Position numbers and translations under genes: made by a program
Shown here: positions 34,256-45,817 of the stretch, one piece after another
Layout: every line of letters begins with the position of its first letter
Numbering within the stretch: position 1 is the stretch's first letter
Origin: Trinickia dinghuensis
GTDB lineage: Bacteria > Pseudomonadota > Gammaproteobacteria > Burkholderiales > Burkholderiaceae
Direction: 5' to 3'
Length of the DNA: 64,000 nucleotides
Assembly (NCBI RefSeq): GCF_003367175.1
Contig: NZ_QRGA01000001.1
Coordinates: 372,001 to 436,000 of the forward strand
Notes under the pieces: generated by a model
What the model was told of the DNA's origin: nothing
What the model saw: the letters and a program-made list of their open reading frames with translations, nothing else
Databases searched by the model: none

Positions 34256-37200
34256 AGATCCGCAGCCTTCGCCTCAAGAATCTGAACTCGCTCAAAGGCG
34301 AGTGGCAGATCGACTTCATGAAGCCGCCATTCTCCGAGAACGGCCTGTTTGCGATCACCGGCCCGACCGGCGCGGGAAAATCGACGCTTCTCGATGCGAT
34401 CTGCCTCGCGCTCTATCATGAAACGCCTCGGTTGAAGACCGTTTCCGCATCGGCGAACGACATCATGACGCGCCACACCGCCGATTGCCTCGCCGAGGTC
34501 GTGTTCGAGGTAAAGGGCGAGGTGTATCGCGCGTTCTGGAGCCAGCGGCGCGCACGCGACAAGGTCGACGGCGCGCTGCAGCAGCCGCGCGTCGAACTCG
34601 CCACGGGCGACGGCACCATCCTGACGAGCCATGTCAGCGAGAAACTCAAGCGGATCACGGAGATCACACGCCTCGACTTTCCCCGCTTCACTCGTTCGAT
34701 GCTGCTTGCACAAGGGGGCTTTGCGGCCTTCCTGAACGCGAACGCGAATGACCGGGCCGAACTGCTCGAAGAGCTGACCGGGACCGAGATTTACGGCGAA
34801 ATCTCGCGCCGCGTATTCGAGCAAGCCGCGCAGGCGAGAGACACACTCAAACAGCTTCGCGCGCAAGCCGACGGTGTGGACCTGCTGACGAAGGAGCAGC
34901 GAGAAGCCACGCAACTGGACATCGCGGCGCTCGCCGATCAACGAGACACCATCAACAATCATGCGAAGGTGCTTCGCGAGCATCGTCAATGGCGCGTCGA
35001 TTTATCTCGGGCGGATAGCGACGTCAAAACCGCCCAAGATCGCCTGGCAAAAGCGACCGACGCGATCGAGGCAGCCGCCGCGGACCTGGCGCGACTCGCA
35101 TCGAGCGAGCCCGCGGAAGCGTTGCGGCCGAAATACGAAGCCCATCAAAACGCGGCGACGACTGCTCGCAAGACAGAAAGCGATCTGGATACGCTGCGAG
35201 GTCATCGGCAGGCGAAGCGCTCGACGCAGCGCCGCGAACACGCCCTCGCCGCGCAGCTCGCCGAACGCATTTCAGCCGATGTCCACGATTCGCTGCAAGC
35301 CCTTGAAGCCGAAAAGCGTGGGCTCGACACGTTTTGCACGGAGAACAAGCATCACGAATCGCTCGGTGCCCAAATCGGCGCCTGGCGACAGCAATTCGAA
35401 CAGCGCCGGAAAACGACCGTCGACATCGAAGCACGAGAAAAGGCGCAGGGCGAGTTGGCGGCAAAGGTCTCCGAAGAGCGCGAAAAGCGCGTACGTCAGG
35501 CGACGACAGTCGAGCTGGCCGAAAAGGCCGGGACCGCAGCCGATGCGCAGGTCAAGGCGCTCGACGCCGCCCAGCAACAGCGCATGGCCGGCAAGACGCT
35601 CGTTGCACTGCGCCAACATTGGCAGTCCGCGCACACGAGTCTCGGTCAATGGCAAAAACTCGAGGAACTGGCGAGGCTTCGGCGTGAGCAGGCCGGCGAA
35701 CGCGAATCGCTCGCATCGGCGCTGAAGACCGCCGAGGCGGAAATCACGGAGCGCACGGCCAAACTCGGCGCGCTCCAAAGCGATACCGAAACGCTGCGCG
35801 CTCAGGCGAACGATAAACAAACGCTGCTCGAACAAGAGCAGATCATTCGCAGCCTCGCGGACCATCGGGATCGACTACAGCCCGGCGAGGCTTGCCCGCT
35901 TTGCGGCTCGCTCGACCACCCGGCCATCGCCGACTATCGAGCGATCGACGTATCGGCGACTCAAACGTCCCTGCGAACGCTTAGGGAAAAAATCCAGGCA
36001 TCCGAGAAGCAGTTACGCGAAGCCGATCACCTGCTGGCGACGAGCCGCGCCGGACGGGACCAGCAAGCCACACGCCAAGAGCGCCTTCTCGCGCACATCG
36101 AGCAGAGCCAAAACACATGGATCGAACTCGCAGCGTCACTCGCTTCCGAGCGGCCGATCGCGCCGACGGACTGGTCCCAAGCGGACATGCTGGAAGCGCG
36201 CCGCGAGTCCGCGGAGCACACTGCCGCTGCGTTGAAGCAGACGCTCGACGCGGCTGAAAAGGCCGAAGAAGCGCTGATTCATGCGCGCGACCGAAGCGCG
36301 CGATGCGCCCAGTCGCTCCAGGAAGCCCGCGGCACCCATGCTGTGTTGGAGAAGTCCATCCAAGGGATGACCGACCGCCAGACCGAACTTCGACAGGAAA
36401 TCGCGGACCTTCGCATCGGACTCGGAAACGACGAGGCCCAACTCCTCGCCTCGATTCGCGAAGCAGGAATCGAGCAGCGCGATATACCAGCCGATGCCGA
36501 GCTCTGGCTGAAAGCTCGCGCGGGCGAATGGCAAAAGTGGCAAGGTGCGCAGCAACGCTTGCAGACCGTGTCGCAGGAACGCGTTCGTCACACCGATCGA
36601 TTCGAAAAGTCTCGGGCCGAACTCGACGCCTGGAAAGAAAAGCTGCGCGCACTTGCCGACGATGCAACCGCGGATGCCGCGGAAAGGGACGAGCACGCAC
36701 GCTTCGACCTTTCCACCATCGGCGATCCAACACAAGCGCTGCAGGCATGCGCGCTTCGGGTCGAGAAGCTGGTTTCCGAGTTGGCGACGCTGAATGGGCG
36801 CGTCAGCCAACTCGAAGGGGCGCTGGCGCAGCAACGCGCAACGGCAATCGAAGCGAACGCGGATTGGCAAGCTGCGCTCGGGCAAAGCCCGTTCGCCGAC
36901 GCGGCAGCGTTTCTCGCCGCCTTGCTGCCGCCGGAAGAACGCAAGCGGCTGCAGGGCATCAAGCTGCAACACGAGCAGGACAGACAAACGGCCGTTGCGC
37001 TGCTTCAGTCGACACAGGACAAGCTCGCCCGTCTCCAAGCGCCGGCCCGCACGGAAGCCACACTCGACGAGCTAAACGCGCAACTCACGGCGGCCGAAGC
37101 GCAGACGACGTCGATCAACGAACAGCTCGGCGCAAAGCGCGAGCTGCTGACTCGCGACGATACGCTGCGTGCCAATCAACAGGCCCTCTTCACGCGGATC

Positions 37201-37722
37201 GAGGAGCAAACGAAGGAATCGGACGTGTGGCAGCGCCTCGATTCCCTGATCGGCTCCGCGAGAGGGGACAAGTTCAGAAAGTTCGCGCAAGGCCTGACGC
37301 TCGACCATCTGCTGAGGCTGGCGAACAAGCATCTGGACCGCCTGCATGCACGCTATCTGCTGCGGCGCAAATCCACGGGCGAACTCGAATTGGAGATCGT
37401 GGACGGATGGCAAGCGGACGTCACCCGCGATACGCGCACGCTCTCCGGAGGCGAAAGCTTTCTGGTCAGCCTAGCCCTGGCATTGGCCTTATCCGATCTC
37501 GTGAGCCACAAGACGTCGATCGAATCGCTGTTCCTAGACGAAGGCTTCGGCACGCTCGACAGCGATACCCTGGAAATCGCGCTCGATGCACTGGATAGCC
37601 TCAACGCCAGCGGCAAGATGATCGGCGTCATCAGTCACGTCGAAGGTCTCAAGGAGCGTATTGCGACGCAAATCAAGGTGGAAAAGGGCGGCGGAATAGG
37701 ACATTCTCGCCTCGTCTTCTGA
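34252..37722 (+). CDS. sbcC: Nuclease ATPase subunit SbcC (Rad50 family)
   Basis: The product is 1156 residues. The N-terminal half-ATPase has Walker [10 protein letters not shown] (37-45). A very long coiled coil (roughly 200-980) is interrupted at 548-551 by the zinc hook CPLC in [13 protein letters not shown], which dimerises two complexes. The C-terminal half-ATPase has the signature [20 protein letters not shown], Walker [13 protein letters not shown] and the H-loop [12 protein letters not shown]. It gates the SbcD nuclease with ATP. The length is near the family's normal ~1050-1150. Confidence 0.97.
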   Translation: MKIRSLRLKNLNSLKGEWQIDFMKPPFSENGLFAITGPTGAGKSTLLDAICLALYHETPRLKTVSASANDIMTRHTADCLAEVVFEVKGEVYRAFWSQRRARDKVDGALQQPRVELATGDGTILTSHVSEKLKRITEITRLDFPRFTRSMLLAQGGFAAFLNANANDRAELLEELTGTEIYGEISRRVFEQAAQARDTLKQLRAQADGVDLLTKEQREATQLDIAALADQRDTINNHAKVLREHRQWRVDLSRADSDVKTAQDRLAKATDAIEAAAADLARLASSEPAEALRPKYEAHQNAATTARKTESDLDTLRGHRQAKRSTQRREHALAAQLAERISADVHDSLQALEAEKRGLDTFCTENKHHESLGAQIGAWRQQFEQRRKTTVDIEAREKAQGELAAKVSEEREKRVRQATTVELAEKAGTAADAQVKALDAAQQQRMAGKTLVALRQHWQSAHTSLGQWQKLEELARLRREQAGERESLASALKTAEAEITERTAKLGALQSDTETLRAQANDKQTLLEQEQIIRSLADHRDRLQPGEACPLCGSLDHPAIADYRAIDVSATQTSLRTLREKIQASEKQLREADHLLATSRAGRDQQATRQERLLAHIEQSQNTWIELAASLASERPIAPTDWSQADMLEARRESAEHTAAALKQTLDAAEKAEEALIHARDRSARCAQSLQEARGTHAVLEKSIQGMTDRQTELRQEIADLRIGLGNDEAQLLASIREAGIEQRDIPADAELWLKARAGEWQKWQGAQQRLQTVSQERVRHTDRFEKSRAELDAWKEKLRALADDATADAAERDEHARFDLSTIGDPTQALQACALRVEKLVSELATLNGRVSQLEGALAQQRATAIEANADWQAALGQSPFADAAAFLAALLPPEERKRLQGIKLQHEQDRQTAVALLQSTQDKLARLQAPARTEATLDELNAQLTAAEAQTTSINEQLGAKRELLTRDDTLRANQQALFTRIEEQTKESDVWQRLDSLIGSARGDKFRKFAQGLTLDHLLRLANKHLDRLHARYLLRRKSTGELELEIVDGWQADVTRDTRTLSGGESFLVSLALALALSDLVSHKTSIESLFLDEGFGTLDSDTLEIALDALDSLNASGKMIGVISHVEGLKERIATQIKVEKGGGIGHSRLVF

Positions 37723-37870
37723 TGGCCCAGCCGCTCGGACGTCTCGCCGAGAATGCCCTCGCCATAGGCACGGCGTTTGCGGCTTCGCCCTGGCGTATTT
37801 TCTTACGATCCACCGAGATGCCTTGCTTGCCGTAGCATAGGCATCGACTTCATCCCGTCCGGAGCGATCG

Positions 37871-38713
<843 letters not shown>

Positions 38714-38716
<3 letters not shown>

Positions 38717-38767
38717 GCCGTGACCGTGATTCGTCATTTGTGATTCGTGACTCCGGTCAGCGGCTCA
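38714..38767. terminator. Convergent hairpin containing both stop codons
   Basis: TGAGCCG-TGACCG (38714-38726) pairs with CGGTCA-G-CGGCTCA (38754-38767), with one bulged G. The outer ends are the TGA stop of the SDR gene and, on the other strand, the TGA stop of the J-domain gene. The 27-base loop contains GTGATTCGT twice. It is a plausible shared end structure, though there is no T-run. Confidence 0.5.
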
Positions 38768-39337
38768 CGAGCGCAAGCCGAACATGCCGTGCCAGAGCGT
38801 GGTGAACAAGCCCGCGTGTGCGGCCGCCTCGGCTTGCGGAGTTTCGCTCTCCGGCGCGTCCGGCGGCGCGGCGGGCGGAACCTGCGCGCGCGCCGCCGCT
38901 AGCGCGGCAATTCCATCGGCGATGCGCGCCGCGAGTGCTTCATCGCACCCGCGGCCGAGCAACACGCCGAACACGACATCGCGGTTATGCCCTCGCTCGG
39001 CGTAGCGCATCGCCTGCGCCACGAATTTCTCGTAACGCTCGCGTTCGGCCTGCGCTTCGCGCTCGGCCCGTTCGCGCGTTTCGCGCGCCTGCCGTTCTTC
39101 TTGCTCGCGCAGCTTGCCCATTTCCTCCGCGAACACCGCGTCATAGACGCGTCGCTGCTCGGAGTCGGACAAGATCGCATAAGCCTGCTTGATTTCCTGG
39201 AACGCATCGTGCGCCGCGGCCTCCCGGCCCTTGTTGCGATCGGGATGCGCGCGCATCGCAGCCTTTCGGTACGCGCGCTTGATTTCATCGTCGGAGGCGT
39301 CTTCGCGCACGCCTAGCGTGTCGTACAGCGTCACCAT
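38765..39337 (-). CDS. J-domain (DnaJ-like) co-chaperone
   Basis: The product is 190 residues. The J domain is at ~3-67: [20 protein letters not shown], the HPD tripeptide in [10 protein letters not shown], then [18 protein letters not shown] stimulates the ATPase of Hsp70. A long charged helix of E/R repeats ([20 protein letters not shown]) follows, then a small helical domain and an Ala/Pro-rich linker. There is no Gly/Phe region or zinc finger, so it is a class III J-protein with a specialised task. The Hsp70 partner is not nearby. Confidence 0.92.
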   Translation of the reverse strand: MVTLYDTLGVREDASDDEIKRAYRKAAMRAHPDRNKGREAAAHDAFQEIKQAYAILSDSEQRRVYDAVFAEEMGKLREQEERQARETRERAEREAQAERERYEKFVAQAMRYAERGHNRDVVFGVLLGRGCDEALAARIADGIAALAAARAQVPPAAPPDAPESETPQAEAAAHAGLFTTLWHGMFGLRS

Positions 39338-39768
39338 GTCCCCTCGAGGAAAAAAGTTGCCGGCCCACCGATGCTATCACCGGGCTCGCGCGAGCGACCG
39401 CCAGGCGTTGCGTCGTGTCGCGAAACGGCGCGCGGCAGGTCCACGGCGAATGCGCGGCAATGAAAGCTAAATGTTAGAAATGTGTTTACCGCACGACGGC
39501 GCGGGTGAACGCATCTGGCAAGCGCGCGAATAAAACGCGCGTCTAATCGGATTAGTCACGCAAAGGGCTTGATTTCATCGCGCGCTTAGATTTGAATGAC
39601 GAGGCTTCGAGATCATGGCCGCGTATTGAGAGAGTGCGCGGCAAGCCGAACCCAGTCATCCGTTGCGAAACGTTTCTTCTAAAAGCCGTTCGTTTGAGGA
39701 AGAAGCATCGCAACCAACGGGTTTCGACGCGAAAACACATAACTTCCACTATAGAAGCGGGCCTCTAA
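39338..39768. other. Intergenic region between the J-domain gene and a TetR gene
   Basis: No gene is supported. It holds two perfect palindromes: GCTCGCGCGAGC (39384-39395), about 50 bases before the J-domain gene, and CTAATCGGATTAG (39543-39555), a 13-bp operator-like site 214 bases before the TetR gene. The part from 39560 to 39768 is AT-richer and probably holds the TetR promoter. Confidence 0.5.
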
Positions 39769-40338
39769 ATGAGCGAAAAAAAGAAAGCGCTGGTCGAAAC
39801 CGCAACTCGCCTATTTTCCCAGTTCGGTTTTCACGCCGTCGGCATCGATAGAATCATCGCCGAATCGCGCGTCGCCAAGATGACGATGTACAAGCACTTC
39901 CCTTCCAAAAGCCGTCTAGTCGTCGAAGTCCTGAACGAGCAGGGCGCGGCATTGATGGCCGGAATCGCCGCCGCGGTGGCCGCGCATACCGATGCGCTCG
40001 ACAAACTCCATGCGATCTTCCTGTGGCACGACTCCTGGTTTCGGTCGGAAGCGTTCACCGGCAACATGCTCATCCATGCGGCCGCGGAATTCCATGCCGA
40101 AGAGAACGAAATTCTCGCGGCATCGGAAGCCCAGCGCCGTGCGTTCGTTCATTCGCTCGAGCGCATTCTCGGCGAACGCTTCGACGGTGAAACGGCCACT
40201 CGGCTCGCGCGCCGCTGCGCGCTGTTGCTCGACGGCGCCACGCTGGCGCGGCAACTGAGCGGTCGCGTCGATTCCGCGCGCGACGCGTGGGAAATCGCGC
40301 AGGCCCTCGTCGAAAACGAACGTATTCATGTCGCCTGA
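39769..40338 (+). CDS. TetR-family transcriptional regulator
   Basis: The product is 189 residues. The N-terminal helix-turn-helix reads ALVETATRLFSQFGFHAVGI, DRIIAESRVAKMTMYKHFPS, typical of the family. The C-terminal part (FLWHDSWFRSEAFTGNMLIH; LLLDGATLARQLSGR) is an all-helical ligand and dimer domain. No target gene is adjacent: the next gene, at 40595, is a small unknown on the same strand. It may repress itself or a distant gene. No strong ribosome site precedes the ATG. Confidence 0.9.
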   Translation: MSEKKKALVETATRLFSQFGFHAVGIDRIIAESRVAKMTMYKHFPSKSRLVVEVLNEQGAALMAGIAAAVAAHTDALDKLHAIFLWHDSWFRSEAFTGNMLIHAAAEFHAEENEILAASEAQRRAFVHSLERILGERFDGETATRLARRCALLLDGATLARQLSGRVDSARDAWEIAQALVENERIHVA

Positions 40339-40594
40339 CGATCGCCGGCGAGCAGGCCGGCGGTGAGAAAATTCGGGAGCGTCAAGCCCAAGCGCACACT
40401 GTGTGGCGCTTTGTGTTCGCGCACTTATAAAAGGCGCTGGCGCGACCGGACTTCGCGATACACTCATCGGCATGAAATGGGCGCGAGGCATGCTTGTCAT
40501 GCCTGTCGCCGGTTGCGCCATGCGCGCGCGGCGACAGACAGAAGCCAACGTAAGCCCGTACAATCGCTTGACCCACGACTCGAGGAAATGTTCG

Positions 40595-40840
40595 ATGCGC
40601 ACCACCGGCTCTTCCGGGGCAATGACCCTGCTCACCGAAATCCACGAAACGGGCGGACATGTCGTCCGTACATTGCGGCTTGAAGCGACAGAGGACGGAA
40701 AAAGCATTCATCTGATCGAAATCGACGAACGCAAGCCCGGCATCCACCGTGAAGTGCGCTACGAGATCACGCCGGCCGAACTCGTCGCGGCCATTCGTGC
40801 TCATGGGGCAGAATTACCGGGCGAACAACACGTTCGCTGA
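40595..40840 (+). CDS. Conserved-looking small protein of unknown function (81 aa)
   Basis: The start is set at the ATG at 40595 because GAGGAA lies 7 bases upstream; the frame is open from 40403 but the earlier part looks non-coding. The short protein has a beta-rich core (HVVRTLRLEATEDGKSIHLI, EIDERKPGIHREVRYEITPA) and a C-terminal helix (ELVAAIRAHG). It has no signal peptide or membrane span. I do not know its role. It is a single gene. Confidence 0.7.
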   Translation: MRTTGSSGAMTLLTEIHETGGHVVRTLRLEATEDGKSIHLIEIDERKPGIHREVRYEITPAELVAAIRAHGAELPGEQHVR

Positions 40841-40948
40841 ATTTACCGAAAGCCAACGCGACTCAACCCCGCCCCTCGCTCTCCGTTTGCAAGCATCTGC
40901 GGCGGCCATGATCGCCGTCGCAGGTGTATGACACTTGCTCCGCCTCAG

Positions 40949-42355
40949 TCAAAAAAACCGCATGGGCATCGTCACCAAGAGCCGGTAGACCTGGTTCGTG
41001 CTATCGGAGTAATAGTCCGATCCCACGTGCCATTGAGCAATCAGTGTGACTTTTGCACTGCGCAATGGCCCACTCTGCACGACATAGGAAGGAATGAATC
41101 CGAACTCGTGATGCCGGCCGTGCACGGGTTGTCCGTTTCGGAAGTACGGTGCACCGAACGAGGGCGCGTTCGGTCCGTATCGTTGCGCGGCTAACGACGC
41201 ATCCGCACCCCAGCCTTGCTGCGCCCATACCATGGCGGAAAATCCCGCCACCCCCGCGTGTTTGCCGTCGAAGGTGTATCGCAGTTGAAGCGATTGCTCA
41301 TGCGGCGCGTTGTAATCCACGTCCATCGAATTGACTAGATAAACGCCGGCCGTCTCGTCGATGTAATCGAAGAACTGATCGCCGAGTATCTTTTGGTAGG
41401 CGACCAGCAATCCATGCGGACCATGCTGTGCCGATAGAGAAACGCTGTACGCGTTGCTATGGATCGGACCTTGGAGCGCCGCGCCCGTATCGTGCGTCGA
41501 ATAGATATTCGCGAAACCGGTCAGCCGAATCGACCGGATACTGCCGAAGCCGTGTTGCAGCGACGCGTAATACTGGCGCCATACGTCGTCCGCCTGGTCG
41601 GCATAAACCGATGCCGTACCGTTCGGCGCATAGTCCCACGTCGCGCCCATATAGCTCACGCGTTTGAATGGCACACGTCCGTAGGACGTGCGCAGCGCAG
41701 TCAGATTCGTCTGGCCGCGCGGGTCCGCCTTCGTGAAACTGCCCGCTTGCATCGAGAGGCCATCGACTTCCCGGCTCAGCAGCGAGGCACCGAGAAAGGC
41801 CGGCGGCAATGCGCGGTTGTCGTGCGGATCCAGGAACGGATTCGACACGTCTTGCAGGCCGTACTTTAGTACGGACTCCGAAGCACGTGCCTTCACGCCG
41901 TACATGCCCGGATAGGCCCAGGCGAGCCGACGCTCGCCGTCGCCGTGGCGGCCTGCGTACACCATGTTGTGCGCGCCTCGTCCGCCATCGAGTTTGAGCT
42001 CGCCGAACAGCGCGGCGTCGAGGCCGAGACCGATCGCGCCGCGCGTGAAACCGGATTCGAATTTGGCCTGAACGCCTTCGGCCCACGCATGGCGGCTTAC
42101 CCCGGTCGCATGAAAATGGTCCGTGTAGTTGCGCCACTCGAGGTCGAACCGGCTATCGGCGGCGAACCCGGCGCCGCGCGCTTGGCTCGATACCGGCGCC
42201 GGCGGCTTCAGCGTCAACGCGGATTCCGCCCCGACGAGGGCGTTCGGCGTGGTGGCCTGCTGCGCCACTTGGGGCGGGGGTTCCTCGGCGCAAGCGCTCG
42301 TCATGGTCGCGAGCGCTTGCATGCCGCACGTCAATGCGACGACGCGAGACTTCAC
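40949..42355 (-). CDS. OprD-family outer membrane porin
   Basis: The frame opens far upstream (42529). The best start is the GTG at 42355, with AGGG 8 bases before and a good signal peptide (KSRVVALTCGMQALATMTSA, cleaved after ACA), giving 468 residues. OprD marks are the early FAADSRFDLEWRNYTDHFHA and SGFTRGAIGLGLDAALFGEL, the loop region DNRALPPAFLGASLLSREVD, and a final aromatic strand ending MPMRFF. OprD porins admit specific carboxylates, amino acids or peptides. It faces a POT-type peptide transporter across 430 bases, so peptides are a reasonable but unproven substrate. Confidence 0.87.
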   Translation of the reverse strand: MKSRVVALTCGMQALATMTSACAEEPPPQVAQQATTPNALVGAESALTLKPPAPVSSQARGAGFAADSRFDLEWRNYTDHFHATGVSRHAWAEGVQAKFESGFTRGAIGLGLDAALFGELKLDGGRGAHNMVYAGRHGDGERRLAWAYPGMYGVKARASESVLKYGLQDVSNPFLDPHDNRALPPAFLGASLLSREVDGLSMQAGSFTKADPRGQTNLTALRTSYGRVPFKRVSYMGATWDYAPNGTASVYADQADDVWRQYYASLQHGFGSIRSIRLTGFANIYSTHDTGAALQGPIHSNAYSVSLSAQHGPHGLLVAYQKILGDQFFDYIDETAGVYLVNSMDVDYNAPHEQSLQLRYTFDGKHAGVAGFSAMVWAQQGWGADASLAAQRYGPNAPSFGAPYFRNGQPVHGRHHEFGFIPSYVVQSGPLRSAKVTLIAQWHVGSDYYSDSTNQVYRLLVTMPMRFF

Positions 42356-42639
42356 GGCGCTCACCCTGTCAAGGGAGTGTGGCCTCGACCACGAGCGTGC
42401 AACTACGGGTACGATAGCGCCCGTCGCATCGATACGCGACGACGCCCTCGCAAAGATATGCGTGGCTTTCATAATGGCGAATGACGGATTGAGAAAGACG
42501 GCGGGGACAAAGCAATCGGCCAATTGCAACGCGCATCAGAGCATGGGCATGGTTGCGTGCGCAGCTAGCAACGGTGTTGGGCGGCTCACTGGTGCATACC
42601 CGAAGTGACGCGTGGCACCAACGCTAGGAAAATCGCGCG

Positions 42640-42712
42640 CGTCGCTGCATGGCAGCGACGTGCCGGCGCAAGCTCGCCAAGCGAGCTCGGCGATTCGCGC
42701 GCTACCGCGCGC
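42640..42712 (+). promoter_or_regulatory. Three tandem hairpins in the leader of the peptide transporter gene
   Basis: Three tight stem-loops follow one another: CGTCGCTGC/GCAGCGACG (42640-42660, 3-base loop), AGCTCGC/GCGAGCT (42671-42687, 3-base loop) and GCGCGC/GCGCGC (42697-42712, 4-base loop). They end about 60 bases before the ribosome site of the gene at 42786. The 430-base divergent region (42356-42785) holds no gene. A role in mRNA stability or regulation is inferred. Confidence 0.5.
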
Positions 42713-42785
42713 AATGAATCGGCGGCGTTCGAACTCCGCACCCACAACGTGCGAACGTAATTCGACCTATCAGGGAGAACATTTG

Positions 42786-44297
42786 ATGAATTCGTCGGTT
42801 TCGCAAACGAAATCGTTCACGACGGTCTTTTTAGTCGAGATGTGGGAACGCTTCGGTTATTACGGCATGGGCGCGCTGCTCGTGCTCTACATGGTCGAGC
42901 GGCTCGGCTTCGGCGATGCGCGCGCGAACCTCACTTGGGGCGCGTTCACCGCACTCGTCTATGCCGCTCCGTCGATCGGCGGATGGATCGGCGACAAAAT
43001 ACTCGGCTCGCGCCGCACGATGCTGTTCGGCGCCATCGTGCTCTCGTTCGGTTACGGCATGCTTGCGATGCCGAACGAGCACCTGTCGTTTCTCTACATG
43101 TCGCTCGGCGTCATCGTCGTCGGCAACGGGCTGTTCAAGGCCAACTCCGCGAACCTCGTGCGCCGTATCTACGAAGGCGACGATGCGCGCATCGACAGCG
43201 CGTTCACGATCTACTACATGGCCGTGAACATCGGTTCGACGATCTCGATCCTCGCCACGCCCTGGATCAAGGACCGTTGGGGCTGGCGCGCGGCGTTCGC
43301 CGTCTGCTGCGCCGGCATGGTGTTGGGCGTCCTGAACTTCTTGCTGCGCTACCGCTCGCTGTCGCACGTCGGTTCGGGTCCCGATACCAAGCCGATCGTA
43401 TGGCGCCATCTCGGTGCCGTCGCCATCGGCGCGGTCGTGGTCGGTTCGATCACGACGTACGTGCTGGGCCATAAGGCGCTCGCCGTGACCTGCGTCGACA
43501 TCGGGGCCGTGGTGATCCTTGGGCTGTTCGGGTACATGATCGCCAAATGCGACCGTTCGGAACGCGCGGGGCTGATCGCTGCCTTGATCCTCGTGCTGCA
43601 GTCGATTCTGTTCTTCATCTTCTATCAGCAGCAGATGACGTCGCTGACGTTGTTCGCGTTGCGCAACGTCGATCCGACCTTCTCGCTGTTCGGCGTGCAT
43701 TTGTTCTCATGGAGCGCGGCGCAATTCCAGGCGCTGAACCCGATCTGGATCATGCTGCTGAGCCCGATCCTCGCATCGACTTATACGCGGCTCGCGAAAG
43801 GCCGCGGCGACATCAGCATCGCCGCGAAATTCGCACTGGGCTATGTTGCCGTTGCAATCGGGTTCGTGATCTACGCATTGAGCGGCCGCTACGCCGTCGA
43901 CGGCCGGGTTTCGTCGTGGTTCATGGTGTGGGGCTACGGGTTGAACTCGCTGGGCGAGCTCCTCGTCAGCGGTCTGGGCCTGGCGATGATCGCGCGTTAC
44001 ATCCCGGCTCGGATGAGCGGCTTCATGATGGGTGCGTATTTTCTTGCCACGGGTATTTCGCAGTATCTCGGCAGTGTCGTCGCGAACTTCGCGCAGATGC
44101 CGTCGGGCACGCTCTCCGCCACGCAATCGCTGCCGCTTTACACGAACCTGTTCACCGAACTGAGCTGGCTCGCGGCGGCGGGTGTCGTGATGTCGCTGTT
44201 GTTGCTGCCGCTGATGAGGAAGCTGTCGGATCAGCATCATCGTGCGACGAACGAAGCGCTTGCGGCTTCTGGCGCGCATAGTATGGCTACGGAATAA
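42786..44297 (+). CDS. POT-family proton-dependent oligopeptide transporter
   Basis: The product is 503 residues from the ATG at 42786, with GGAG 9 bases before. The PTR2 signature is at the start: FLVEMWERFGYYGMGALLVL, containing the ExxERFxYY motif. Also typical are APSIGGWIGDKILGSRRTML and FTIYYMAVNIGSTISILATP. About 14 spans are present. It imports di- and tripeptides with protons across the inner membrane (DtpA/TppB-like). Its leader carries three hairpins. The DUF72 gene begins 37 bases after its stop and may be co-transcribed. Confidence 0.94.
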   Translation: MNSSVSQTKSFTTVFLVEMWERFGYYGMGALLVLYMVERLGFGDARANLTWGAFTALVYAAPSIGGWIGDKILGSRRTMLFGAIVLSFGYGMLAMPNEHLSFLYMSLGVIVVGNGLFKANSANLVRRIYEGDDARIDSAFTIYYMAVNIGSTISILATPWIKDRWGWRAAFAVCCAGMVLGVLNFLLRYRSLSHVGSGPDTKPIVWRHLGAVAIGAVVVGSITTYVLGHKALAVTCVDIGAVVILGLFGYMIAKCDRSERAGLIAALILVLQSILFFIFYQQQMTSLTLFALRNVDPTFSLFGVHLFSWSAAQFQALNPIWIMLLSPILASTYTRLAKGRGDISIAAKFALGYVAVAIGFVIYALSGRYAVDGRVSSWFMVWGYGLNSLGELLVSGLGLAMIARYIPARMSGFMMGAYFLATGISQYLGSVVANFAQMPSGTLSATQSLPLYTNLFTELSWLAAAGVVMSLLLLPLMRKLSDQHHRATNEALAASGAHSMATE

Positions 44298-44334
44298 ACA
44301 CCTGAAGACCAGCAGCGCAACCGACGGAGCGACC

Positions 44335-45171
44335 ATGACCGCCACGCCTCGCACCCGCAAAAAGGACACCCCCGCCGCACGAATCCGTATCGGCATCGGC
44401 GGCTGGACCTACGAGCCGTGGCGCGGTCGTTTCTACCCTGACGATCTCACGCAAAAGCGCGAACTCGAGTACGCCAGCCGCAAGCTCACCTCGATAGAAA
44501 TCAACGGCACGTTCTACGGCACGCAGCGCGCCACGAGCTTCGAGAAGTGGCATGACGAGACGCCCGACGATTTCGTCTTCGCGCTAAAAGCGCCGCGGTT
44601 CGCCACGAATCGCCGCGTGCTGGCCGAAGCGGGTGACTCCATCGAGCGCTTCTTTGCGAGCGGCGTGCTCGCGCTCAAAGACAAGCTCGGGCCGATCAAC
44701 TGGCAATTCGCCACGACCAAGCAATTCGATACCAAGGATTTCGACGCGTTCTTGAAGTTGCTGCCGAAGCAGGTGGACGGCCGCGCCATTCGTCATGCTG
44801 TCGAGGTGCGACATGAAAGCTTCCGTCATCCCGAGTTCATTTCGCTCTTACGCGAGCACGGCGTCGCCGTCGTCGTAGCGGGCGATAGCGACTATCCGCA
44901 GATCGCGGACGTCACGGCTCCGTTCGTCTATGCGCGCATCATGGGCACAGTAGAAAAAGAATCGCTCGGGTATTCGAAGCGAGCGTTGGATGTTTGGGCC
45001 GAGCGAACAAAGCAATGGTCGGCCGGCTCGCAGCCCGAGGGCTTGCAGGTCGTCGAGAAAGCGACGCCCGAACCGCTACACCGCGACGTCTACCTCTACG
45101 TGATCAGCGGCCACAAAGCGAGCAATCCCGCGGCGGGCATGGCGTTGGTTGAGCGCGTCGCAAACGTTTAG
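44335..45171 (+). CDS. DUF72-family protein
   Basis: The product is 278 residues from the ATG at 44335; the frame opens earlier inside the transporter gene. The family is recognised by IRIGIGGWTYEPWRGRFYPD near the start, LTSIEINGTFYGTQRATSFE, and FAVEVRHESF-like text (AVEVRHESFRHPEFISLLRE). It folds as a TIM barrel in known structures, but no reaction is established. Asp and His residues in the barrel motifs are kept. It is 37 bases downstream of the peptide transporter on the same strand; a functional link is not evident. Confidence 0.93.
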   Translation: MTATPRTRKKDTPAARIRIGIGGWTYEPWRGRFYPDDLTQKRELEYASRKLTSIEINGTFYGTQRATSFEKWHDETPDDFVFALKAPRFATNRRVLAEAGDSIERFFASGVLALKDKLGPINWQFATTKQFDTKDFDAFLKLLPKQVDGRAIRHAVEVRHESFRHPEFISLLREHGVAVVVAGDSDYPQIADVTAPFVYARIMGTVEKESLGYSKRALDVWAERTKQWSAGSQPEGLQVVEKATPEPLHRDVYLYVISGHKASNPAAGMALVERVANV

Positions 45172-45241
45172 CGCGCTTTCGATGCGGCACCCGCGCTGTC
45201 TCTCATGTGCACACCGATCGGCGCTCAGCGAACGCCGAGAA

Positions 45242-45817
45242 TCAAAACAACCGCGGTGTACCCACCCAAACCAGCGTGGTTTCGATATCGCCCGTATTCG
45301 CCCAGCTGTGCGGCACGGTGGATTCATAGTGCGCGCTGTCGCCCGTATTGAGCTTGAACGTCTTACCCTCCAACGTCAGCGACAACTCGCCCGAAATCAC
45401 ATAAACGAACTCTTCGCCCGCATGCGTCGTCACTTCGGCCGCGGACGGCTTCCCCGCCGGCAAGCGAACCAAGATGCTTTCGAGCTGACTGCCGACCGAC
45501 GAGTTGGTCAGCCGAGCAAATAGATCCGTCGAATCGGCGAAGCTGAAGAACCGTAGCTGGCCCGCGCGGCGCACCGAACGTTCTTCGCTCGGGGTATCCA
45601 CGAAATACTGCAGCGTGACGCCGAGCGCCGTGGCAATACCGGCAAGCGACGTGAGGGACGGGGTGGCCAGGCCACGCTCGACTTGCGACAGGAACGGCTT
45701 CGAAATGCCGGCTACCGTTGCCGTTTCGTCGAGCGTCTTACGCAGCCGGTGCCTCAGCGCTCGGATCTTACTGCCCAGATCCGCAGCTTGGCGGGCACTT
45801 TCGACGTTCAAAACCAT
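45242..45817 (-). CDS. XRE-family regulator with C-terminal cupin domain
   Basis: The product is 191 residues. The helix-turn-helix (~14-70) reads IRALRHRLRKTLDETATVAG, ISKPFLSQVERGLATPSLTS. The C-terminal cupin (~110-188) has HAGEEFVYVISGELSLTLEG and HYESTVPHSWANTGD. Such two-domain proteins sense a small molecule in the cupin and repress amine, amino-acid or sugar genes. The target is not adjacent: the convergent DUF72 gene lies on one side and argP, leftward, on the other. Confidence 0.93.
   Translation of the reverse strand: MVLNVESARQAADLGSKIRALRHRLRKTLDETATVAGISKPFLSQVERGLATPSLTSLAGIATALGVTLQYFVDTPSEERSVRRAGQLRFFSFADSTDLFARLTNSSVGSQLESILVRLPAGKPSAAEVTTHAGEEFVYVISGELSLTLEGKTFKLNTGDSAHYESTVPHSWANTGDIETTLVWVGTPRLF

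Noticed and set aside
42356-42529. N-terminal extension of the OprD porin
   Set aside because: The extra residues precede a clear signal peptide; the GTG at 42355 gives a normal exported precursor.
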